Source of the DNA: Ceriagrion tenellum | Lineage: Eukaryota; Arthropoda; Insecta; Odonata; Coenagrionidae | Assembly (NCBI GenBank): GCA_963169105.1 | Contig: OY720636.1 | Span: 70,916,123 to 70,980,122, forward strand | Direction: 5' to 3' | DNA: 64,000 nt | Shown here: positions 19,300-32,235 of the stretch, one piece after another | How the letters are laid out: every line of letters starts with the position of its first letter | Numbering within the stretch: position 1 is the stretch's first letter | Notes under the pieces: model-generated | Told to the model about the DNA's origin: nothing | Database searches by the model: none | What the model saw: only the letters and a program-made list of their open reading frames with translations | Translations under genes and position numbers: made by a program

Positions 19300-21284
19300 C
19301 TGTCAAATTGAATAGAGTTCTTTTGCTAGAGATATCAGGGTTGTTCTTAGAAATGATGCCAAAAAAATCATTCAAATAATATTAATTACAGACACATCTA
19401 GCACACTTTGTGCAAGTTTTGTCTCCTGATATTAGAGCGGACAATGAAAATGTGCACTAATACAGAGAGTAAGAATTAAGTATTGAAGCAGCACTGCCTA
19501 TACATTGAAAATTAAATCATACAAGAGGACCTACACAAAATAATTGAAAGGGTATGCCAGATAACTAGGGCTGCAGTCATAAAAGTGTATGTGCCAGAAT
19601 GATTGCCTTTAACTTTGACAAATAAGGTTTTGACTAACTTAGATTTCATTACAAGATTCTTAACCCTTCTGACATCAAATAGTTTAATGTAAAAAGAGGG
19701 ACCGAAGGTCATACAAGAAATGGAAAAGAAGAAACCCACAAGCTGTGATCTGAATATGGCACCAAAATAGAATAAATTAAGAGGTTGAATGGAAGGTACA
19801 CTTCCTCCATCACTTGGGTGGGTCAAGAAATAGACACCCTTGAAATCTCACTCACATGCTCACTCAGGGTGCAGAGGGATTTCTCCTCTGACAGTGATCC
19901 ACCAGCTACAAAAAAAGCAAATAAAAAGCAAAAATAATGGCAGTGAATAAACGAAAGTAGTGGGTCACTGTCATACGAGAAATCATTCTAAACCCTAAGT
20001 GTGCATGAGAGAGATTAACAAGGGTCACTGTTTCTCAACACACTGGAGTGAATGAGTGATTGTAAGAGATTTTTTCACGGTCCACCTATCATTTCAATTT
20101 CGTCTTTATGTAAGAGCACCTATAATTCAACATCTTTATAGTTTCTATTTTGGTGCTCTATTGCAATAACAGCCTTGGGGCTTATTCTTTTCCATCAAAT
20201 ACTTTCTCCAAGTGTATAAAGTATTTTGTATAAGTTTTAAGGACGTGTTTCCATTAAAGTGATTTCTCACACCTCCTAAACAAAAATAGGATACATACAT
20301 CCTTGACTGAAGTACAAGTTGAAGTGAAAAACAAGAGTGCCAATTCCTGGTTTGATTATTACCACTGTAGCCTTTGAAAGATCTAATAAAATTATCACTG
20401 TAGTCCTCACACAGGGTTTCATCCCCTTTCACTCCATCCATATAGTTTATTTCTCCATAAGGTACAAAAAGATCTTCCATCTTTTTCTGGAAAGATAGCA
20501 TCTCAGGCTTTCCCCAACTACTCAAAGATTACTCATGACAATATATTTGTTATCATAGGAATGTCCTCTCAGCAAGATGAGCAAAATTAAGACCTCTCAA
20601 CCCATATTTTCCCAGTTAACCATGCCTTTACATACAGTCCAAAAAGAACATTCTCAACATTTTTTATGGAAACATGCTAACCTACTTTCCCAGACACCTG
20701 CAATCATCACAATATCCTTAAACCAGAAGTTATAGAACGGAAGAAAAATGTTTCAATGTCCACATTTATACCTTCTCATTTATTTACAGTCTCTCTCTCT
20801 TCCCATCATGTGTTTAGTAAGTTGAAGATGAAAATTCTAAAAACATCTAACCAGATTTCCACTGCTTTATCATTTTGATCATACGAGATTCTGATCCTAA
20901 GCCCCCTAATGCCCCCATGATTCCCTTACCCATTCTTTCATGTTAATTATACATTTGCTACAAAAGCATTTGATTAGGGAATCAAGGGAGTTACTCATTA
21001 AGAATTGTCATATTCATGACTAACTATTCTTAGCTTCACCCTGGGGTAATTACACAGGTTGCCTCAAAATATTTTTCTGGTCAGTCCACATTCTCTAAGT
21101 TATTTCCAAAAATACTTATATGACTTTCATGATATAAAATGCTGAGGGTTGCCATAAACATGATTTATGAACTGGTGCTTGTACAGTTTATTTCTTTCAT
21201 GACAATAATGGATTTTTGACAGAACCAGAGAAATGAATATGATTTAAAAAAGGGAACTAAACAAAGGAAGGAAATGGGCCTTAC
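19300..21284 (-). other. Intron between exons 6.5 and 6.6
   Basis: 2 kb, AT-rich. No exon, RNA gene or transposon recognised. The 126-codon minus-strand ORF at 20145-20525 has no domain I recognise and no splice context. Confidence 0.55.
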
Positions 21285-21408
21285 CTAAAAGCAGGAACTG
21301 GGAAGGCCTGAGCTTGACAAAGGAGACTGAATTCCTGACCAGAGATTCTTGAAAAAGAACTAGTTTTGCTCTCAGAAGAAAAAGTAGGTGCCTTTGCCCC
21401 AACTGGTT
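21285..21408 (-). CDS. Dscam1: Dscam1 alternative exon 6.5 (Ig3 first half)
   Basis: 124-nt variant: EPVGAKAPTFSSESKTSS, cysteine in FSLLCQAQAFP, end VPAFR. Differs from 6.4 and 6.6 mainly in the middle segment, which corresponds to the variable strand that contacts the partner molecule in known Dscam dimers. Splice sites intact. Confidence 0.94.
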
Positions 21409-22360
21409 CTGTCAAATTGAATAAATAGGAATTTCAAGTGCACTCTGTCATCATTCCTCCAGTTACAAATTTCACTATGCATAATAAAAACTTATGTTTT
21501 GAAACAACTTTCTGCTATATAACTAACTTCAAAATGAAGAGAGGGAGAACTCAAAGATGGTGGCTGTCTTCTCCATGGAGTCCTAAAACATGCTCCAACT
21601 ACCCATTTCCTCTCAGTCCAAATACTGCCAATGATAATCGCACAATTACGAATGAAGATCCACATGATATCAACAACTGAGGAAAGTTATTGGTTGTGGT
21701 AGAAGAAGAGTTCCACAGGAGAATGATAAAATTCAATGAGAAAATCACTTGAGTAATACACAAACCCTCTGAAGCAATTAAAAGGAGAAAAGAAAGAAGA
21801 CAGGTACCAACAGAAGCAAACCCAAGTGAATCATTCTGAGGCTCAAAACCTATGGAAGGATGAGGAATAACAAAAAACACCTATGAGAAGCTCCAAGAAA
21901 TAAAGTTTAAAAGGGGCCATTTGAAGAACAATAGGGTTCCACAAATAAGTGCCACAAAATACCATAGTTTCAATGGTTTCCTCAAAAAATACCCATCTAT
22001 TTTAATTTTTTATTATAATTTTGGATTCATGTCTACATGGGTAAAAGCTCACCGAGGTGGATGGCCAAATAGACGACAGGTTTAGAACCTCAGGACCAAG
22101 ACCACATGACTCCACCAAAACTAAATGTAATCTAGTTCTTGTAAAGATGCCTATAATGAAATAGTCGTCAAATAAAAAAAATAATCCAGCAATGTTGCAG
22201 ACAACAAACTATATTGTATCCCTTTATAAATTAAAGATGTGTAGCTGTATAGAACAAAACAACAAGAATTACTACAGAAAGAATAAAAATGTATTTCATG
22301 TAGTAAATGCCATGATTCAATATGAGAAGATAAAGAAATTCATTATATGTGGGACCTTAC

Positions 22361-22484
22361 CTAAAGGCAGGAACAGGGAAGGCTTGAGCTTGGCAATGTA
22401 GACATAATTCCTGACCTGAGGTTCTTGCATAAGAGCTAATTTTACTGTCAGAGGGGAAAGTTGGTGCTTTAGCCCCAACTGGTT
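22361..22484 (-). CDS. Dscam1: Dscam1 alternative exon 6.4 (Ig3 first half)
   Basis: 124-nt variant: EPVGAKAPTFPSDSKISSY, cysteine in LCLHCQAQAFP, end VPAFR. An additional cysteine lies three residues before the canonical one (LCLHC). Canonical splice sites. Close paralogue of 6.5 and 6.6. Confidence 0.94.
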
Positions 22485-23084
22485 CTGTTAAATTGAATGG
22501 AGAGAAAATGCTATATAACGCTCTGCTATCTGTGCCATTTTGAGACTTTACACAGCATATGCAAAGAGCTCCTAAGTAATTGGATGGTATTACCACCTAC
22601 CCACCATGGCAAACTTGTAATCATTTTTATATGATCAATGAACATCATGTCCATTTATCTATTATAAACACTAGAGCAGCAATAAAATCAAAAAGTCTGA
22701 TGGCAAACATGAGAAAGGTTCATCAAACCATATAACTTGCACTTACCATTTAAATGTCCAATTAAATGTTTGACTGTCCTGACCAAGTAAACTTCTTTAT
22801 TAAGAAAGAAATAACTTGCATAAAAGTACCATGAAGGTAACATAAATAATACCCAGAATAACTTGTCTCAATCCCATATCAAAGTCAAACATGTAACTCT
22901 CCTTCAGCTATGTTTCGTAAAATATTTTATACCAAGAATATCAAAAACTTCAACCTATAGACATCTAAGTTTGAGATTGACTAAGATCATAAAGTTCCTA
23001 ACCCCATAAAAGACACCACAAGTTCAAACATAAATGAACAAAAAAATAAATTACTACCACCTCTAAAATGGCACAGACACCAAC

Positions 23085-23208
23085 CTATAACTGGGAATAG
23101 GATGACCTTGTGCCGGGCAGAGAAGAGACAGGATAGCATTGGATGCCCTAACAACCATGTCAAACTTGGCTGTGGATGGAATCCTGGGAGCTCCACTACT
23201 GACAGGTT
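23085..23208 (-). CDS. Dscam1: Dscam1 alternative exon 6.3 (Ig3 first half)
   Basis: 124-nt variant: EPVSSGAPRIPSTAKFD, cysteine in ILSLLCPAQGHP, end IPSYR. Donor reads GTTGGT. Intact frame. The CPAQG context is shared with 6.1 and 6.2, making these three a 5' subgroup. Confidence 0.93.
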
Positions 23209-24467
23209 CTGTGATAAAATTAATGCTCCACATTCATATACCTGATTAGATCCCAGGAAAAACATTAGTTCCAGAAGTCAATACAAATTCAACTAAATTA
23301 GGAGATGATGAAGCTGAATTCTAGAAGATAAATTTTCTAGATCAACAAGTACAACACCAATGCAGCCATCATTATATAGGCACATATTTGAGATTAAACT
23401 TAAAAAAAAGAAGTATCTAAGACTGAATGTCAATACCTCGCAACTATTTACACATTGTCAAATAAGTCAGCCCAAAAAATTGACCAAATGAATGAACTCC
23501 CCGCAATGAATATTGTTGGAGCAATTTGAAGTAATGGATAATATAGAGTCGCATGTGTAAAATGGATAATATAGTCGATAACATGAGTCCCAATGATGAT
23601 ACTATCTTATTTATAAATCATGTATTGATTTGGGTCATCTTTAACAAAGAAACAATCAACTCATTTTCTGAGCATTTAAACTACTTCCCAGGACAAAATT
23701 CAAATCCAACCCCTTTATGTCCAGTGATCTCTAATGCAATTACATGTCCATCAAATCTAAAACTGATGGCATATTAACCAACCCTAAGGGCCTTTCGTAA
23801 CTTATTAAACTGCAGGCAGGAGTCCTTGAGCATACCACTTCTAATATATCTCTTTACAACCATTCCACCACTGTTTATTGGCCTACTGCCCTAAATTTTG
23901 ACTTCTCGATTAAAAATCATCACCACCATAAGAACTAGGGGTACTGATGACGTAGATTCCTTAAGACCGAATTCAATTCAAGTACAAACATTAAGAATCC
24001 AGCAATCATATATTACTTCTAATAAATATTTGGCAAGAACAAAGCCGATATTTCTGGGCTAATAGGTACCTAATACTCAATTTAAGAGTAAAACTTTAAC
24101 TTAGCCTCCTGTTGGTGCTCAAAAGTATTACCTAAGATGTACGGATAGAATCTATTCTCTTAGGGGCAGAGACAGAAGGTACTCTCTTCAACAGACCTCA
24201 CAAAAATGAAATTCCCTCATTTTCCAAGTGAATATTCATATATTACTTCTTTCTAATCAAAATATCGGTTTACCAATAAACTAGAAGGCGATAAAATATG
24301 CTACACAAATGAAGTATCTGATTACAGCATTTTACCATTCCATCATCAATACTCACGGCCTTTCAGAGATATTAAAAAATTACCTGCCTTAGGTGGATTT
24401 GCATTTGAACTTTCATTAGATTACATGCACAAATTTTCCACTAAATGATGCTTCAATGCTGTCTTAC

Positions 24468-24591
24468 CTGAACATAGGTGCAGGGTACCCCTGAGCAGGG
24501 CACAGCATACTAAATGAATGCCCAAGTGATCTCTCAGATGTGTATATTCTCGTCAAGGTAGGAACTTTAGGGGATGAAAAGCCCACTGGTT
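24468..24591 (-). CDS. Dscam1: Dscam1 alternative exon 6.2 (Ig3 first half)
   Basis: 124-nt variant: EPVGFSSPKVPTLTRIY, cysteine in FSMLCPAQGYP, end APMFR. Canonical splice sites, phase 1 to 1. A possible degraded copy lies about 335 nt downstream in the transcript (near 24131). Confidence 0.93.
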
Positions 24592-26975
24592 CTGTAAACA
24601 TCAACCAGTCTTGGGCTTAAAAATTATGTATGCACTATGTGCACTGATGCTTAAAAACAACTATAATAATATACAATAAAGATACATTAAAAGAAGGTGG
24701 CTTAGTTAAAAGTTGAAAATTGAATAGCTAGGAGCTTTAACGGTATAAATTGAGAAGTTCTAAACAGGGAAATAAAAAAAATATGCACTATTCTTAAATC
24801 ACTGAACTTCGCAGTAGAAACATGAAGTCTCGAACAATTATGGAGCTACATACATCAATGGTGGACCCCAGAGGGAAAGGGGGAAATTCCCCTCCAAAAG
24901 AGGTTAGGTGAGCATAAGAAATAAGTATAGGACTTGACAGTTAACGCCATAGTACCAACAAATTAATAGCCTTGATAAGCTCAAAAAAACACTAATGCTT
25001 CTCTTTTAAGCAAGAACTGGGTTTTCCAATGGTGTGTTGTAATGAGCATTTGGAGTAAGGCAACGAAAAACATCCAAGCCAACATCCAATGGAAAGGAGA
25101 TAAGTCAAAGCAGTGGCTTCATCGACCCTACTTAAACCTTTAAAGAACATTTTAACGTACACTCAAATGACCGATTAACTGGCCAAGCATAGAGAAAGTT
25201 GTACCAAAACTCATTGTTTCCACTGAGAGTATAAATAAAATCCAGCCTGAAGGACCTGCTATGGGAATTTTTATCTGCTTGATGAAGGCTACTCTTGCAG
25301 AGCTGCTTACCTCTGCTCCTAAAATATTTGGGGTCTCTGGTGACTAGGCATGAGTTTGCCACTACGTTTTGAAACAGCCACCCCTGACCCCTTCAAAAGT
25401 AATGGTGCCCCTCCCTCCCTCCTGGATGGCCTTCACTCATTGGCGGCACGAGTTACCACAAGGCATTTATTTAGTAGTCAGTCCCTAATGGTGAGAGTTA
25501 GGATGCTAATGCAGTCTCATTTTCTCTTAGCCATGCATAGAATAAATTGTCCCCCTTGAATGTGTCTCTTTGTTTGATACTGTCATTCAAATCCTCACCA
25601 CAGGCACCCATGTGTTAGGGATGGGCGAGCAGCTCAAAATTCGAGTCAAGTTGAGTTTATGAAAGGAACTCGACTCAGCTCGATCATTTTTAAAATGTTC
25701 GAGTCAAGTTAGGTTTTTAAGAAGTTGAAAAAATGGTATATTTAATTATAATCATTGGATTTTTTAAATGTTGGTGAATATTTTCTGCGGACAATTTATA
25801 CAAATTTAATTCTGTTCTATTGGTTAATGTACTTAGATCAGTAATGGAGAATCTTTTACTTCCATAAGGTAGCACTGCTAATTTTTCGTGCCGTGCCATT
25901 AACTTACGATGCCTACTAATAACTGTATCACGTATTATAACAGGCTGAAACGTTAATGAGTACTAAGAGGAAATAATTTACAGTTAACTGAATCATCTCT
26001 AACAATGGAATACAGAGATATTTTGTCTTTTGAGGCACAAGAAACAAGAACTGGTATGCACGTACCAGTGATCGTTGCTGGAAAATTGGCATGTAATTTC
26101 TAGTCAGAATAGTTCTCATGTGAGTGTTCACATTTGTTAAATATATGGAAAGTTCAATAAAAACTACCATTTACTAACGTTGACAGTACCATTTCATGCA
26201 CCAAATTTATTTCGCACCAAATTTATAAGTACATCACAGAAGCAGCTGGTTACGTACTATGTGAAAATACGAATCATTTACAAGCAGATAATAAAATGTA
26301 CAGATTTTTGTACACGGGAGAAAATCTTAACTGAATCATTGGGTAGCTCAACTGGAGAGCAAAAACATGTCCTTACCATATGATAGATTCAAGCGGTAAT
26401 GGGGTTAATGGATTCAAATTTCTACAGTACGCACAAATCTCTATCTTTTGTTTGAATTTCAATTGTCACCCTTATGCTGTTGATGTTATTAACAGTTATT
26501 ACAACCTGTTACAACCACACCAAATCGGCATCGAACAATGTTCAACTCATTCAAATTGAGCAGTTTTGACACACTTTTTCGGAAACTTTCACAGGTAATT
26601 GTTATCTATGTAATCAATTGATTATTTTACAGAGGTAAACGTTCACGAAGAAGGATCCACAGTTGAAATTAGTTTTCCAATATGACGCCATGATTCAGTG
26701 AAAAAGTGTTCAAAAATGCAATCCACAGTTTGATGTTTAACATATGGTAAAAATGATAGATGTGGCAGCGTTGGTATCCGAGTTATTGATAGAAGAATGT
26801 GGATTCTACTTTGCGTACAATTACTTTTTATTGTATTAAAACATCCAATTCGTCTACCAATGTTTAATGCTACCTCACACTGTTTCATTTAATTGCGGGC
26901 TGCACATGAGCCCTCCAACTGTCTGTAACAATTCATTTTTTAAATTCTCCTCAACTTCAAAACTTGCCTTTCATT

Positions 26976-27290
26976 ATGAGTGAAAGAGTTTCTTCTATTT
27001 GGAAATATTTCACAAAATGTTCTTCTGTCGATTCTAAATGCAATATGTACTTGCAAAAGAAGGTTTAAAACGCCAACTGGCAGCACCACAAGCCTAATTC
27101 GTCATTTACAGAAACATCCATCTCGGCACTCTGAATACTTAAAAGAAAAGGAAGAAAAATGCACCAAAGAAAAGAATTCATCAAAGAAGCAGCAAACATC
27201 TGTCTCAGAATTTTTAATTCCCGTGAAAATGGATGCTTCTCACCAAAGGTCGAAATTAATCTTGAATTAAATAAGGCTTTAATGACTTTT
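26976..27290 (+). pseudogene. hAT transposase N-terminal fragment (BED finger), frameshifted
   Basis: From an ATG at 26976 the frame reads SSIWKYFTKCSSVDSKCNMY to a stop. The next frame continues KTPTGSTTSLIRHLQKHP and ends TSVSEFLIPVK. Together these match the BED zinc-finger pattern of hAT transposases (WxxF, CxxC, TTSLxRHLxxxH), with a frameshift between the cysteines and the histidines. DNA binding would be lost. Confidence 0.75.
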
Positions 27291-27327
27291 ATTTTCTCTA
27301 AAAAAACCATTAAGTTGATGTCATTGA

Positions 27328-27418
27328 TAATATCGCATCGCATCGCATCGCATCAATAACATCGCATTACATCCCAGTATTTTTTTCGCAATTTTCATTA
27401 CCCAGCATCGCATAACAA
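27328..27418 (+). repeat. ATCGC-type short tandem repeat
   Basis: Repeats of TCGCA (TCGCATCGCATCGCATCGCATC) followed by looser copies (ACATCGCATTACATC, CAGCATCGCATAACA). Lies inside the hAT relic just before its right end, where the transposase frame stops. Confidence 0.8.
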
Positions 27419-28987
27419 TAACATCATTGACAAACTCGACTCAACTCGAAACTCGATTTTTTTTAGCAATGATCGACTCAAACTTGACTCGAGTTGAAAC
27501 TCTGGTGTTCGCATATCCCTACTATGTATCTTATTATTTTACAATGCAGAGACACAAATCATTTTCATTTCAACAACAAATTTGATTTTTGTCACTATTA
27601 ACCAAAGTAACTCCACAGAAAATACACCATCCCCATGTGCTGTTATCTCTATCTGCAAGTGGCAAACAGTATGTGCAAAATGGTTCTAGCTGTCAAAGCA
27701 CATTAAACTGAATCACTACCTCTACTACTCCAGAGCTGGACCAGCAAAGGCTGGAAGGTGAAGAAGGGTGAGTGAAGATCCAATAAAATAGAATGTATTT
27801 CCTATTCCCTACCAAAATCTGTAGAGTGGGTGCCTCCATCACTGTCCCTTTTCCTCAAAGTTACTTCTCTCATCCAAATTTAATACTTGTTCCAGTTTGC
27901 TTGTTGCACCTGATTTCTCAACAGCTGTTTATCTCCAAGAGCTCACTTATGCTGACCAGGAAAATAGTAAACTCCAAAGTTAAGATTAGTCACAGAGGTG
28001 AAGTTTGGTTTCACCTAACAACAAATGATAAGCACCTGAAACATCTAATTCACACTGTCTCTTCAGAGAAAGATCAAGCCAATCTATTTTTTTTAACCTT
28101 CATCGTATAAAAGGGGACATTTTTGCCTGTCAGAAAATGGGTTTAATTGAATGTAAGGAAACTTTTGGGATTGGAATTTAAATTCTAAGAAATTAAATGC
28201 TTGGAAAAACTTCAACCAGCCACATTACAACTAAAAATTTAAATGATGTCTTTTAAGGTTAGCTGAAAACTCCAACTCAATGATGGATTCACACAAAGAA
28301 ATAGTAAAATCAACCACAGAAAGAGAAGAAAATTAAGAATAAATCATAAAATGATGGCAAGAGGCAAAATGAAATAATGAAAGTGACATTGTTTTGAAAT
28401 GTGTGGATTCTACTAAGGGTGGTATTACACTTGAATCAACAGGTGTAACAGGTAACATCCACAATAGGAATAATAGATTCTAAGAGTTGAGAGGAAAAAA
28501 CAATCCTAAGATGCAAATGTGTGTACCTAACGATTACAGTAAAGGGTCACAATAGCTCAATAATACAAATTTATTTCCATCTTTAAATTTATATGCATAG
28601 GCCATTATTCTGGGCCTTAAAATGACTGCGACTGTCATCTAGATAGCATCTAATAGAGCCTACAATGTGGAGAATACGTGGTTTTAATATGCTATTCAGG
28701 GAAATAGCATGGTTGCTGCCCATTCAGATGAGCAGCCATACTTGACTGCTAGATGTGGCATAAGTAATGACCTAATCCATCTAAGTTCTCTTATTCACTG
28801 CACTGATATCATTTTTTTTAGCTCATATTGCAATAATAAAAGACACTCTATTTAGGGGCCTCAGAGGGGTGTTTTGTTCCTTCTTTAAAAAAATTTTTTG
28901 AAGATGAATTATTTCTTTTCCAGGCAATCCTCATGAAAAATAACTTCCCTACCATGCATGGCACTTAAAAGTGCAGAAGGAACTTAC

Positions 28988-29111
28988 CGATATGAGGGCA
29001 TTGGATAACCTTGAGCAGGGCAGAGTAAACTATAGCTGCGGTTGATCGGATTCTCGTAGATATGGCCCTTATTCAGTGTGGGAAATTTCGGAACGGTACT
29101 CCCAACTGGTT
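28988..29111 (-). CDS. Dscam1: Dscam1 alternative exon 6.1 (Ig3 first half)
   Basis: First exon 6 variant after exon 5, 124 nt. It starts EPVGSTVPKFPTLNKGH, carries the B-strand cysteine in SYSLLCPAQGYP and ends MPSYR. AG acceptor and GT donor are canonical. It sits alone, with more than 4 kb on either side. Confidence 0.93.
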
Positions 29112-30930
29112 CTGTTCCAAGCAAAATTAGACCAAGGAAACCATTTTCCTTTCAAAGAATACATAAACTGAACAAAGGATTCCTTAAAGCATTTTCACTT
29201 ACCTCTCATAAAAAGGTCCTACAATTTGAGTTATGAATAACGAATTTCTTAGGATGCAAGTTCGAAATTGTGTCACTTAGCAATGTAAGGCGTATTATTT
29301 AAAAGAATGCTAAATTACTTGTGCCCAATAAGTAGCAGGGGTACCCTATCCCAACATTCAGGCAATATTGCAACACATTTTAGTAATATATATGAACCAA
29401 AATATTTAAATGACATTTTTAACACAACAGAAAGCTGTTACAAAGTTAACATTATAATGACTTTGGGTCCAGTTTATGTAAGCTAAACAAACATCGGACA
29501 GCTGAAAAAACATTAATCTCCCAACAATTCCCTTCTAAAAGCAACAAGACACTCCAAAGACTCAACTTGAACCAATTATGAAATAGTAAAGAGAAATCAA
29601 CATATTCTCTATTAAGCAAGTGAAAGTTATTTCACACAATCAGCAAATGACATCAGGGCATGCATTAATACTTTTATGAAATTATGGCAAACCTCTACCC
29701 GCAACAATAAAGCTGATTAACATTGATAGAGGAGACAAGACTAACAGTGATCATGATTATCAAATTATTACTTTCACTTAGGCAAAATATAGCACCTTAA
29801 TGAAACAATGTTAATGGAAACTCTATTTTCTAATGAGTACAGAGAGCAAACTGAATAAAAATTTAAGTGATATGCAAAATAATACTTTTAATAGGCAACA
29901 CCATAACCAGATCAAATTAAAAAATGGAATTCAACAAAAACTATTTATTTCAATACTTTCTCATTTATGTAGTTACTTTACAGTATGAAATGCAATTCAG
30001 GATATAGTGTCAAATTATATGAAGTCAAATATTGGCAAAGCTATGCATAGTAATCAATTGTAAAATGATACCTACACAGTAATATGTATTTACAATGAAA
30101 AAGAATAACAGTATTTGCTCAAACAACTGAATAAGCCTATCATAAGTAAAAGACTATGAGAAAATTCCACGCATGAACTGCCAAATCAGGATGGCATATT
30201 ACCAATTTCTTAGGCTATAAACTATATGGTGATAAACAAACATGACAACTTTTTAATACTTCAGAAACAAAACTGTACTTCCAACTCAGTATTATCCAGA
30301 AATATGCCATTAGGGGGACAACAAATATGATGTTGAAGAAATATTGAAATTACGCAAACAAAACTACACTACTCTTTATCCACAAAAATATCATTCACTT
30401 ACAACCAAAATGACTGATCAGACTTAACTAATTTTTGGCAGAAAAATAACAATCAGAGATAATCATGACTGACTGCCTCAAAAAGCAATAATTATCCAAG
30501 AGAAACATCAAAAGATTTAAGACTTTTATTTCTACGCATGTACCTGAGTAAAGAGTTAGTCATATTTGCATAATCTTAGGAAAAATATACCAACACCTAA
30601 ACTGCAATTAAAAAGACTAGTAATTACCCAAAAACTAAAGGAAAAACTGATATTTGTATCATAAAGAGTGTAATACAGGTCAGTATACCATAACTGCAGG
30701 ATTAGAAAAAAATTTATATTGATCTTAAGAGAGTGGGTAAATGCGTTCAACAAAAAAAACATACTGCACAGTCTTATAAACATATCTACTTACTGGAAAT
30801 CTAATTATGCATTCAGGACTTTAAAAAATTTAATGTCAATAAACTGATTTAGAGCCCATTGAATATACAGCATTAAATATTTTAATAGCAAAACAAGAGT
30901 GTTCCCATCCTGACTAAAGATACACATACG

Positions 30931-31469
30931 TAAGGTAGTTTGAGCAAAATTATTCCCCAGCTGTATTGGAAAAATATAAGAATTTTATCTTTTAATTTCA
31001 GCAACTGTCAGAAGAATGACGTAAATACTGAAATATTACTGGTGCAATATTAAAGTGATATGTGATTGAAATTTTCAGTGATTAAATGAATATATGTACG
31101 TAATTCTTCAAATTGAATCAATTTTTAAGTTGGTAATATTGGTAAGTTTAATAAAACTCTCCCAATGGTAAGTTTTATTCGTGATCATGAAAAAATAAAT
31201 GGATTTATTTTTAAAAACAGTTGAGAAAAAACTAAAAAACTGTTGAATTTCTGCCACGATCCAGGTGTTCCTCATTTTTTTAATTAAATCTCTCTGGAGA
31301 GCAGATGTACCATATCCCATAGAAGTCGGCATATATTTTCAAGCCAATTTCTCAAAAAATAGAGTGGTAAGGAGATGATATTGTGACATATTGGGTGAGA
31401 TATTTTTCTTTAAAATGAGACAAAATTTATTGTTTTCTAGGTGAAATCATATCTCGCTCAAACTACCTC
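30931..31469. mobile_element. MITE-like element, copy 1 (about 540 bp)
   Basis: Bounded by inverted repeats: AAGGTAGTTTGAGC at the left and GCTCAAACTACCT at the right (13 nt exact, longer with transitions). No coding capacity. The right-end sequence (reversed: tttgagcgagatatgatttcac, then tagaaaacaat) matches the left end of copy 2 at 54914 over at least 50 nt, so this is a dispersed family. The type is unknown because I cannot define a clear target duplication. Confidence 0.75.
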
Positions 31470-32235
31470 AGAGAAGAGTACAATGAAAAAGGTAATTCGG
31501 TCCATTGGCAAACGTGCATATTTCTAAGGGGTCTTTTGTGGCCAAGATGGTTCCTTTTGGTCTGAGCCTCCAAAATATTAACACTATGCATTCCCAATAT
31601 TAGTAACAGTGGCATAGGTACAAAATTTTCATTTAGGGGAATTAATTGATATGTTGTATGTTGAAATTGCCTACTTCACAAGAGTGTTAAAAATTGTTAT
31701 CAAACCAGAGCGAGACATGGGTTCAGTCATGTTAATCTTAAAAAAGGCTGATGCTAATGGATACCGATATTCAAGTATTTGGAATACTTTAATATGTTGA
31801 CCTAATGAGCTTTATTCCTAATAAAATAGCAGGGAACAATTATTCTCAGTCGCATATCACATACAAGCAAAAAAGTAATCTGGCCATAGTAGGGTGATTG
31901 AGCACCTTTATTGCACCCATACCCCTGATAAGTACTTATCAATGACCTAAAATGACTAATTCGATTCTTAGTCTTGAATTAATAGCACTTCGAAGGATTC
32001 ATGAAGAAAAACCAATCATAAATTTGAGGAATCACTTTAATGGTCACTAATATATTTTACTGTATGCAAATCCCATTGAAGCAATTATTTTTATGTTTAA
32101 ATTTGACTCTGAAATGGCATCTGTTATTCATATTTTAATACAAAAAGGATTTAATACATTTAATGGAAAAATTTAACAAATATATATTTTTTATAGTTTC
32201 TGAAACATCAAGTCCTCAATTAAGACAAAAATTCA

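Larger units (their letters stand above)
25616..27521 (+). mobile_element. hAT-superfamily DNA transposon, defective
   Basis: The ends are inverted repeats: left TAGGGATGGGCGAGC, right (reversed) TAGGGATATGCGAAC, followed inward by related TCGAGTCAAGTT segments on both sides. The 8 nt outside are CCATGTGT and CTATGTAT (6 of 8 identical, both changes transitions), as expected for an aged hAT 8-bp duplication. Inside is a broken BED zinc-finger frame near the right end. The catalytic transposase region is not recognisable, so the element is non-autonomous. Confidence 0.85.
24592..28987 (-). other. Intron between exons 6.1 and 6.2
   Basis: 4.4 kb gap in the cluster. The hAT relic at 25616-27521 explains about 1.9 kb of it. 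The rest is AT-rich and I see no exon. Confidence 0.6.

Noticed and set aside
20145..20525. 126-codon minus-strand ORF
   Set aside because: No recognisable domain, no splice context matching Dscam phase, and expected by chance in 64 kb of intron.
25300..25330. CTTAC donor-like site with following open frame
   Set aside because: The frame on the minus strand has no Ig signature and no EP start within 130 nt.
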